This document shows, piece after piece, positions 57,671 to 64,000 of a stretch of 64,000 bases of DNA. Location of the stretch: contig JAIYDI010000042.1 in NCBI GenBank assembly GCA_027487555.1, positions 1-64,000 of the forward strand, read 5' to 3'. The DNA comes from Hyphomicrobiales bacterium (GTDB taxonomy: Bacteria; Pseudomonadota; Alphaproteobacteria; Rhizobiales; Devosiaceae). The position numbers and the translations under genes are program-made. A model generated the notes under the pieces. The model was given only the letters and a program-made list of their open reading frames with translations. It did not search any database and was not told the origin of the DNA. The stretch's first letter is position 1; every line of letters starts with the position of its first letter.

Positions 57671-58147
57671 ATGTCCAAGATCACACCCGGGACTGTCGCA
57701 CTGAGCGAGGCTGGCATCGCCTTCACACTTTGCCCCTATGAGTACGATCCAGGTGCTCCGCGGATCGGGCTGCAGGCAGCCGCGGCACTTGGGCGCGATC
57801 CTGAGCAGGTGTTCAAGACCCTGATGGTCGAACTCGACGGCAAGCCGGCCTGTGTCGTGGCGCCGTCAGATGCCGAAGTGAGCATGAAGAAGCTCGCAGC
57901 CGCGCTGGGGGGCAAATCGGCCCAGATGATGAGGCCGGTCGATGCCGAACGGCTAACCGGCATGAAGGTAGGCGGCATCAGTCCATTTGGCCAGAAGAAG
58001 CGCGTCCCCACTGCCATCGACGAGACTGCGCTGCTCTTTGACGAGGTGCTGATCAATGGTGGCCAGCGTGGGCTGTTGCTGGCGCTGCGGCCCGACGACG
58101 CGATCCGTGCCGTCGGCATGGCGGTCGCTGACATTGTCGCTGCCTGA
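57671..58147 (+). CDS. ybaK: Cys-tRNA(Pro) deacylase (YbaK family)
   Basis: A 158-aa trans-editing enzyme that removes Cys from tRNA-Pro. The fold is recognised by QAAAALGRDPEQVFKTLMVELDGKPACVVAPSDAEVSMKKLA and VGGISPFGQKKRVPTAIDETAL. Lys51 in VFKTLM should be the catalytic lysine. ATG 57671 follows TGAGG. It lies 205 bp upstream of a tRNA-Pro gene, which fits its tRNA substrate although the adjacency may be accidental. Confidence 0.93.
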   Translation: MSKITPGTVALSEAGIAFTLCPYEYDPGAPRIGLQAAAALGRDPEQVFKTLMVELDGKPACVVAPSDAEVSMKKLAAALGGKSAQMMRPVDAERLTGMKVGGISPFGQKKRVPTAIDETALLFDEVLINGGQRGLLLALRPDDAIRAVGMAVADIVAA

Positions 58148-58352
58148 TCAACCGCGGCTAGTCTGTCCGGCGGGCTTCCGTTGGTGCGGAATCATGGGTG
58201 GAGGCGACCCGTGCCCTGATATCGGAGGGATTTCTTGAAAGAGCTCTGTTTGCCGTCAATCCGGTCGCGTCGGCGAACGCGGCTTCCGTTCCAGTCGTCA
58301 CAAAATTGCCTCTTGCCACAAAAGCCAAGGTTCACTAGTGGTTTGCGCCAGT

Positions 58353-58429
58353 CGGGGTGTAGCGCAGCCTGGTAGCGCATTTGTCTGGGGGACAAAGGGT
58401 CGTCGGTTCAAATCCGGCCACTCCGACCA
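58353..58429 (+). tRNA. tRNA-Pro (anticodon GGG)
   Basis: A 77-base cloverleaf. The acceptor stem CGGGGTG pairs with CACTCCG (one G-U). The D arm is GCGC...GCGC, and the anticodon loop CTGGGGG carries GGG, flanked by TTTGT/ACAAA. The T arm has TTCAAAT, and CCA is encoded at 58427-58429. It reads the CCC and CCU proline codons. Confidence 0.96.
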
Positions 58430-58451
58430 TTTTCCTCAACCGGGGCAGTCC

Positions 58452-59423
58452 ATGAGTTCAGCGCGGCCCGAAAACGAGCCCGATGTGCTCGCTTTGGTCA
58501 CCCGGTCGCTGCCCCTCTGGCGGGAAACCGAGGGCGGCACCCCTCGATTCATCAACCATTCCGAAAATCTGACCTTCCTTGTGGCAGGCCCCGGTGACGC
58601 GCGGCATGTGCTGCGGCTGCACCGCCCGCACTACCACTCGCGTACATCGATCGCATCCGAGCTTGCCTGGCTGGAGGCGCTGGAACCGGGGCCGGTGCCG
58701 GTACCGCGCCTGGTGCGGGCGATTGACGGGACATCGATTCAGGAAGTCGCGTCGGATCGCTACGCCGCCGTGTTCGCCTTCGAGGCTGGACAGGAGCCGA
58801 AGCCCGAAGATGACCTCGTGGCGCTGTTCTCGACCCTTGGCCGGTATGCCGCCGAACTGCACCTGCATGTCGGCCGGTGGGAGCAGCCTGAGCGCTTTGT
58901 CCGCCCGATCTGGGATGGCATCGGCCTGCTGGAGCCGGCCGGACTCTGGGGCGATTGGCGCAAGGCGCCGGGCGTCGAGGGCGAAATCCGCACCACGCTG
59001 CTGGCCCTCGATCAGAGGCTCCGGCAGGAACTTGCTGCCTATGGAACCGATATCGATCGTTTCGGGCTGATTCACGCCGACATGCGACTCGCCAACCTGC
59101 TGGTCGATGGCGACAGGGTGACGCTGCTCGACTTCGATGACTGCGGCTTCGGCTGGTTCATGTACGACCTCGCGGCCAGCCTCTCCTTCTTCGAGACGAG
59201 CCCGCAGGTACCCGCGCTTATCCGTGCCTGGCTGCAGGCCTACATGCAGGTTCGGCCGCTCAAGGCTGACGATATCCGCATGATCGACACGATGATCCTT
59301 TTCCGCCGGATGGCGTTGCTGGCCTGGATCGGTTCGCACGAGGAAACGGCTCTCGCCAAGGCCCATGCCGATCGCTTTGCGACGGACACCGCCGAGATGG
59401 CGCGTCGTTACCTCGCCCGCTGA
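58452..59423 (+). CDS. Aminoglycoside phosphotransferase/choline-kinase-fold protein
   Basis: A 323-aa predicted small-molecule kinase of the APH family. The catalytic loop is LIHADMRLANLLVD, with Asp near residue 212, and the metal-binding Asp is in VTLLDFDDCGFGWFMYDLA. It resembles the homoserine-kinase-like and phosphotransferase enzymes common in Rhizobiales. The substrate is not known; it should not be read as antibiotic resistance. Its 3' end overlaps the convergent O-antigen-ligase-like gene by 16 bp. Confidence 0.87.
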   Translation: MSSARPENEPDVLALVTRSLPLWRETEGGTPRFINHSENLTFLVAGPGDARHVLRLHRPHYHSRTSIASELAWLEALEPGPVPVPRLVRAIDGTSIQEVASDRYAAVFAFEAGQEPKPEDDLVALFSTLGRYAAELHLHVGRWEQPERFVRPIWDGIGLLEPAGLWGDWRKAPGVEGEIRTTLLALDQRLRQELAAYGTDIDRFGLIHADMRLANLLVDGDRVTLLDFDDCGFGWFMYDLAASLSFFETSPQVPALIRAWLQAYMQVRPLKADDIRMIDTMILFRRMALLAWIGSHEETALAKAHADRFATDTAEMARRYLAR

Positions 59424-60640
59424 GGCGCTCGCACCGGCAGTTTCGCGGTAAGGCCCCAGACGAGGCCGCCCACGAGGAAGAAGTGCCTCCAGTGGTCAAC
59501 GTCGATGATCGCTGCCTCAAGGGCAAGCGGAACGAAGACCGAGATTGCCGGAATCAGCAGAATGCGGCTCGGCCCCGCTTGCCGCAGGGCGGCCAACCCT
59601 CGCCAGATGGTCAACAGTATGAAGCCGATGAACATCGCCCCCCCGCCCCAGCCATAGGCGTGCAGGACGTTGACATAGGTGTTGTGCGGCTCCTCCTTGA
59701 CCCGGAGGTTGCGGAATTCCAGAGGGCCGAGGCCGAGCGGATGCGTCAGCGCCAGATCGAAGGCGTAACCCTGCCGACCGAAGCGGCCCGATTCGCCCGT
59801 ATCGTAAGTCTGCTCCTGGGTCCGCAGTTCGATGAAACTGCGCACGCTGGGTATCGACAAGGCGACGCTGAGGCCGATCACGATACACAACACGCCGGCC
59901 GCCGCGACCGTGAGCATGCGCTGCCGCTGCGCCTTGCCAGCCTCGAGCGCGAAGAGAAGCACAAATGTCATGCCACTCGACAAGACGACATGTCCCCACG
60001 CGGCGCGGGAGAAACTCACCAGCACCCCGGCGAACAGCAGCCCGTAGATGAGCCCCCAAAGCCAGAAATCCCGCCGTGTGCCCATCAGAAGGTGGGTCAT
60101 GGCCCAGGTCGCAGGGAGAATGAGGAAGGGGCCGAACACGTTTGGATCGTTGAACAGCGCCTTGGCACGGTCGTATCGCGTCAGCAGATCATGCGCGACG
60201 CCCAGGTAGCCGATAATGCCGAGGACCGCCGAGAACGCCGCCGCGCCGATGTAGGCCGCCATGATGCGCTTCATCCGCTCTTGCGGTGCATCTGCGACAT
60301 AGTTCGCGACCCAATAGGCGGTGACGAACAGGAAGATCGTCACCGACTGATAAATCAGCGCGTCGGTCACGCCGTTGAAGCGTACCTGGAAGGCCGCAAC
60401 ATAGGCGAATGGAATGAACAGCCCGATGAGTCCGAGCAGACCCAGCGAGCCCCGATGGAGGTTGAAGCCGCCCAGCAGCGAGGCAGCAAGGACCAGCAGA
60501 AATGCTACCTCATAGGGTGAGGGTTCGGTGATCACCACCGCGCCACAGGCGATCCAGAACGGCACCAGCCGGTCGACCAGTGTCAATCCCCGAGCGCGGG
60601 GCCGGGCTGGCGTGACGGCCTGGGGCAGGGCGAGCGTCAT
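59408..60640 (-). CDS. O-antigen ligase/polymerase-like membrane protein
   Basis: A 410-aa protein with about ten to twelve helices, of the Wzy/WaaL-like O-antigen ligase family. It has the large periplasmic loop with EEPHNTYVNVLHAYGWGGG (PHN motif), and SFSRAAWGHVVL before it. It is the last gene of the minus-strand polysaccharide cluster, 13 bp after the priming transferase gene. Predicted role: polymerising or attaching repeat units of the exopolysaccharide. Confidence 0.87.
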   Translation of the reverse strand: MTLALPQAVTPARPRARGLTLVDRLVPFWIACGAVVITEPSPYEVAFLLVLAASLLGGFNLHRGSLGLLGLIGLFIPFAYVAAFQVRFNGVTDALIYQSVTIFLFVTAYWVANYVADAPQERMKRIMAAYIGAAAFSAVLGIIGYLGVAHDLLTRYDRAKALFNDPNVFGPFLILPATWAMTHLLMGTRRDFWLWGLIYGLLFAGVLVSFSRAAWGHVVLSSGMTFVLLFALEAGKAQRQRMLTVAAAGVLCIVIGLSVALSIPSVRSFIELRTQEQTYDTGESGRFGRQGYAFDLALTHPLGLGPLEFRNLRVKEEPHNTYVNVLHAYGWGGGAMFIGFILLTIWRGLAALRQAGPSRILLIPAISVFVPLALEAAIIDVDHWRHFFLVGGLVWGLTAKLPVRAPQRAR

Positions 60641-60653
60641 GGACCGCCCCGGC

Positions 60654-62174
60654 CTAGAAGGCGTTGTTCCGGTTCTTGATCAGCGAGATCGGGGTCATGA
60701 GCACGATCTTGAGGTCCAGCCACAAAGACCAGTTTTCAATGTAGTACAGGTCGTGGCTGACGCGCTGCATCAGCTTGTCGACGGTGTCAGTCTCGCCGCG
60801 CCAGCCATTGATCTGCGCCCAACCGGTCATGCCTGGCTTCACCCGGTGACGGGCAAAATAACCCTCGACCGCTTCATAGTAGAGCTGGTTGTTCGCCTTG
60901 GCCTGCAGCGCATGTGGGCGCGGGCCGACGATGGAAAGCTCGCCCTTCAACACGTTGAAGAGCTGCGGCAATTCGTCAATAGAGGTCTTGCGGATAAAGC
61001 GACCGACCCGTGTGACGCGCGCGTCGCCCTTGGTGACGAGCTTAGCCGCGCCATGGTCAAGTTGATCGGTCCGCATCGAGCGGAACTTGTACATGTCGAT
61101 CAGCTGGTTGTTGAAACCGTGCCGCTTCTGGCGGAACAGCACCGGACCCGGGCTGTCGAGCTTGATGGCGATCGCTGTTCCGATCATCACCGGCGAGAGC
61201 AGGATCAGCGCGGTGAGCGCCACGACCTTGTCGAAGACCCACTTGAACACGAGGTTCCAGTCCGAGATAGGCCGGTCGGCCATGTCGAACACCGGGACGT
61301 TGCCGATATAGGAATAGGCCTTGTGGGTGAATTTCAGCTGGCTCATGTGAGCCGACAAGCGGATATCGACCGGCAGCACCCAGAGCTGCTTCAGCATGTC
61401 GAGCAGCCGCGTTTCCGCCGAGAGCGGCATCGAGACGATAACGAGGTCGATGCGTGTCATGCGTGCGAACTCTATGAGGTCGGACACGTTGCCCAGCTTG
61501 CCCACGCTCGCGACCGATTCTGGCGAGCGGATGTCGTTGCGGTCGTCGAAGAGACCGAGCAGATCGATATCCTCGGTGCCGCCAGTGCGAATAAGGTCGA
61601 TGAGCTGCTCGGCCGGTTGGCCGCCGCCGACGATAACCGTGCGGCGCTTGAGCTTGCCCTCCGCCGTCCAGTGCCGGACAAGGGCCCTCAGTGCAACGCG
61701 ATACACGATGATGGCCGCGATGCCGAGCGCCCACCAGCCGATGATGAAGTCCCGCGCCATCGATTCGTCGCGGTCGAACAGGAGGTTCATCACGGTCAGG
61801 AGCGCGATCACGCCGCTCCAGACAAGACCGGTGACAGCGATCTGCTGAAGGAGCGTGCGATAGGCGGCGATAGTGTGCTGCCCCGCCTTGCCTATCAGCG
61901 TCTCCGCGCCGATCGCGACCGCAAGGATCACCATCACATTGAGCAGTCGATCGCCGTCATGCAAGAGACTGAACCCGAAGCCCGCAAGCATGAGCAGCCC
62001 CGCCTCGACCACCTGCGCCACACCACTGACGATCGCCGGCGGGACGATGGTGCGGGCCGGGCGCTCGGCAACCTCGCGCATCATGCTCTGCAGATCGGAC
62101 GGCGCCCTGGTTTCCGCAGACTTATTGACGTGGTTGAGTACAGCCTGTTGTGGGTCGAAACGATACATCTTCAT
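60654..62174 (-). CDS. Undecaprenyl-phosphate sugar phosphotransferase (WcaJ/WbaP-like)
   Basis: A 506-aa priming enzyme that transfers a sugar-1-phosphate from a nucleotide sugar to undecaprenyl phosphate. It has N-terminal membrane helices (about 55-155), a CoA-binding-like Rossmann region [20 protein letters not shown] near 180-200, and the C-terminal catalytic part: [56 protein letters not shown] and [17 protein letters not shown]. The start is ATG 62174; a nearby alternative is possible. Sugar (glucose versus galactose) cannot be told by eye. Confidence 0.93.
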   Translation of the reverse strand: MKMYRFDPQQAVLNHVNKSAETRAPSDLQSMMREVAERPARTIVPPAIVSGVAQVVEAGLLMLAGFGFSLLHDGDRLLNVMVILAVAIGAETLIGKAGQHTIAAYRTLLQQIAVTGLVWSGVIALLTVMNLLFDRDESMARDFIIGWWALGIAAIIVYRVALRALVRHWTAEGKLKRRTVIVGGGQPAEQLIDLIRTGGTEDIDLLGLFDDRNDIRSPESVASVGKLGNVSDLIEFARMTRIDLVIVSMPLSAETRLLDMLKQLWVLPVDIRLSAHMSQLKFTHKAYSYIGNVPVFDMADRPISDWNLVFKWVFDKVVALTALILLSPVMIGTAIAIKLDSPGPVLFRQKRHGFNNQLIDMYKFRSMRTDQLDHGAAKLVTKGDARVTRVGRFIRKTSIDELPQLFNVLKGELSIVGPRPHALQAKANNQLYYEAVEGYFARHRVKPGMTGWAQINGWRGETDTVDKLMQRVSHDLYYIENWSLWLDLKIVLMTPISLIKNRNNAF

Positions 62175-62228
62175 CACCGGTCGCAGTAATACCGGGACAG
62201 GTGTAGCGGCGAGCCATGAAGATCAGGT

Positions 62229-63377
62229 TTAGTTCGAGCCCTGCTTCTTTCGGTTCGCCAGGGCGGTCCGATACAGCGCTTCGATCTGTCCGGCCATGTG
62301 CGCCACCGAAAACCCGGCACGGATGAACCTGAGGCGCTCCATCGCCTCGGCACGGGCTGCAGCCGGATCGTCGAGGGCATGCTGCATCGCAGCGGCCAAT
62401 GCCGGAGCATCGGCAGCCGGCACCAGGCTGCCTGCTGTTGGGCCATAGATCTCCGCGATGCCGCCCACTTGCGTCGAGATCACCGGCAAGGCCGCGGCCG
62501 CTGCCTCAAGGATCACATAGGGAAGCGACTCGGCGAGCGACGGGATAACCACGACGCGACCATTCTGCAGCGCGTCACGGGCAGGCCGGACACCCAGCAG
62601 GCGCACGCGTCCCACAAGGTCGGGCTGGGCAATCCGCGCCGCTACGGCTCCGAGGTCCGGGCCGCCTCCTGCCATTGCAAGGGTTGCCGGCGTCCCGTCC
62701 GGCCTGCGACAGGTCGCGAGAGCGTCAAGCATGAACGGAATGCCCTTGGCCGTGCGGAACTCGCCGATGAACACGAAGTCAGCCGCGTCCGGCAGCGGGA
62801 TGATCGGCGCGAATTCTCCTGTGGTCAGGCCGTTGTAGATCACTGGATACGGCGCGCCCGGCGTGCCGATCTGTTCGATATAGGCTGAGCGGGCGAACGC
62901 ACTCTCGAAAACGAAGGCATCCGTCGCACCCATTATCGCGCGCTCGATCATCCGGAACGCGCGTCCGGCGGCGCTGCCGGGCTGGAAGTTCAGTACTCCG
63001 CCATGTGGCGTGTAGAGGGCTACGCGGTCGCGGTGACCGATTCGGCCAAGCCGAGCATTGAGCCCGCCCTTGGCACCATGCCCATGCAGCACATCGATAT
63101 CGAGCTGCTTGGCCAGCGCCCGCACCTTGAAGGGCGTCGTCAGATCCTGCGGACCCAGCATTCGGGGGATAGGCAGCGAGTGGATGCCCAGCTTGCAGGA
63201 GGCCGATAAGGCAGCGAGGCGCTGTTCGGTCAGGGCGTCTGTATGCAGGCTGTCGGCGATGATGCCGATCTCGTGGCCCCGCTGCGCCAACGCCTGCGTC
63301 AGGTCGGAGACGTGTCGAAAGAGCCCGCCGACCGGTGCTCGCAAGATCTGCAGGATGCGGAGTGGGGGTGCTGTCAC
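62229..63377 (-). CDS. Glycosyltransferase family 4 (GT-B)
   Basis: A 382-aa GT-B enzyme adding a sugar to the growing lipid-linked repeat unit. Its features are an N-terminal acceptor domain with GGLFRHVSDLTQALAQRGHEIGII, a donor domain beginning near FVFIGEFRTAKGIPFMLDAL, and the EX7E-like segment PSLAESLPYVILEAAAAALPVI. The GTG start overlaps the stop of the export lipoprotein gene, so the two are translationally coupled. The sugar is unknown. Confidence 0.92.
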   Translation of the reverse strand: MTAPPLRILQILRAPVGGLFRHVSDLTQALAQRGHEIGIIADSLHTDALTEQRLAALSASCKLGIHSLPIPRMLGPQDLTTPFKVRALAKQLDIDVLHGHGAKGGLNARLGRIGHRDRVALYTPHGGVLNFQPGSAAGRAFRMIERAIMGATDAFVFESAFARSAYIEQIGTPGAPYPVIYNGLTTGEFAPIIPLPDAADFVFIGEFRTAKGIPFMLDALATCRRPDGTPATLAMAGGGPDLGAVAARIAQPDLVGRVRLLGVRPARDALQNGRVVVIPSLAESLPYVILEAAAAALPVISTQVGGIAEIYGPTAGSLVPAADAPALAAAMQHALDDPAAARAEAMERLRFIRAGFSVAHMAGQIEALYRTALANRKKQGSN

Positions 63378-63928
63378 AATACGCCCTTGCCTACCACGAT
63401 TGCATCGCCGGGAAGGATTACAGCATCGGGCGCCAGCATGCCCTTCATCATCTCGTCGCCCTGCCTGCGATAGACCGTGACCAGACCGCGACTGGCGCTG
63501 TCGGTATAGCCCCCTGCGACGCTGATCGCGGCCCGCACCGTCATGCCGTAGGAATAGGGGAACTGTCCGGCCGTCTTGACTTCACCCTGGATAAAGAAGG
63601 GCCGGTACGTGTCGATCTCGACGGCGACGCTGGGGTCACGGATAAAACCGGCCGCCAGCGCTGCAGAAACCGCTCCCGCCGCCGCCTGCGTGGTCTTGCC
63701 GCGCACAGCCACGGCGCCGATCAGCGGCATGGAGATTTTCCCGGCATCATCGACGCGATAGGACCTGCTGAGTTCCGTCTCGCCATAGACCGTCACCCGA
63801 ACGATGTCGCCGCTGTCCAGCGTATAGGGCAGGGTGATCGAACTCGTCATCAGGTCGCCCCGCGCATTGATGGCGCAGGCGCTGAGCGGAATGAAGAGAA
63901 GCAGCAGCAGAAGCCGGAACAAACGCAT
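63374..63928 (-). CDS. Polysaccharide export lipoprotein (Wza/ExoF-like)
   Basis: A protein of about 184 aa with a lipoprotein signal (lipobox LSAC near residue 18). The Poly_export domain has LDSGDIVRVTVYGETELSRSYRVDDAGKISMPLIGAVAVRG, and the SLBB-type segment is VDTYRPFFIQGEVKTAGQFPYSYGMTV-like. It is shorter than E. coli Wza and closer to ExoF-type exporters. ATG 63928 is chosen for the signal peptide; ATG 63970 is possible. First visible gene of the cluster on the minus strand; more genes probably lie beyond the window. Confidence 0.88.
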   Translation of the reverse strand: MRLFRLLLLLLFIPLSACAINARGDLMTSSITLPYTLDSGDIVRVTVYGETELSRSYRVDDAGKISMPLIGAVAVRGKTTQAAAGAVSAALAAGFIRDPSVAVEIDTYRPFFIQGEVKTAGQFPYSYGMTVRAAISVAGGYTDSASRGLVTVYRRQGDEMMKGMLAPDAVILPGDAIVVGKGVL

Positions 63929-64000
63929 GGAAGAACCACATAATGACCTATGTCGAATGTCGGGCTTCATGGTTAATTTTGTGCTTAAGGCGGTCCGATG

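Noticed and set aside
60528-62189. Open plus-strand frame antisense to the priming transferase
   Set aside because: His/Asp/Arg-rich shadow with no family resemblance.

Overview
The window is GC-rich, gene-dense bacterial chromosome. Its content points to an alphaproteobacterium of the order Hyphomicrobiales (Rhizobiales), possibly Devosia-like, although the genus is a guess. Order-level markers are a BacA/SbmA-type peptide transporter, a BA14K-family protein, a DUF1127 small protein, the F1F0-ATPase zeta (inhibitor) subunit, separate purS/purQ/purL genes, a CBP3-type cytochrome bc1 chaperone, and the runs glyA-nrdR-nusB and plsX-fabH-ihfA-merR. I see no insertion sequence, prophage, CRISPR array or rRNA operon. 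One tRNA gene, tRNA-Pro(GGG), is present.

Layout. 1-6 kb: a structured repeat, a P1B-type metal ATPase, a GH42 beta-galactosidase and a PhzF/UPF0303 pair. 6-9 kb: a DUF1127 gene and alaS with a terminator-like leader hairpin. 9-16 kb: accessory genes (two tandem EamA transporters, a ClpP-like exported protein, a PhyH dioxygenase with a divergent AraC regulator, an alpha/beta hydrolase). 16-30 kb: icd; a MarR regulator with a ketoacyl-ACP synthase and matching palindromes; two MFS transporters around trmJ; an unknown membrane protein; rpsD; a gene-free repeat-bearing region; bacA, ttcA and a phosphatase. 29-34 kb: two more MFS transporters, grxD, and a GNAT-HAD pair. 34-45 kb: two small exported proteins, then a long minus-strand run containing bolA, msrA, a GH16-like protein, purL, CYTH and CHAD genes, purQ, an acyltransferase, two tandem 27-codon membrane peptides, purS and purC. 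45-59 kb: ATPase zeta subunit, parC, BA14K, glyA-nrdR-nusB, bamE, bc1 chaperone, DUF177-plsX-fabH, ihfA-merR, ybaK and tRNA-Pro. 59-64 kb: a minus-strand exopolysaccharide cluster (export lipoprotein, GT4 glycosyltransferase, priming sugar-phosphate transferase, O-antigen-ligase-like protein) that runs off the window end.

How genes work together. purC, purS, purQ and purL supply consecutive steps of purine synthesis. plsX and fabH start phospholipid and fatty-acid synthesis. glyA, nrdR and nusB are housekeeping. The 59-64 kb genes should prime, extend, polymerise and export a surface polysaccharide. The most novel-looking items are the paired 27-aa membrane peptides inside the pur run, the dispersed repeat whose two copies keep a perfect hairpin through a compensatory base-pair change, and the gene-free region after rpsD that carries one copy. 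All product calls come from reading motifs; no database search was run.
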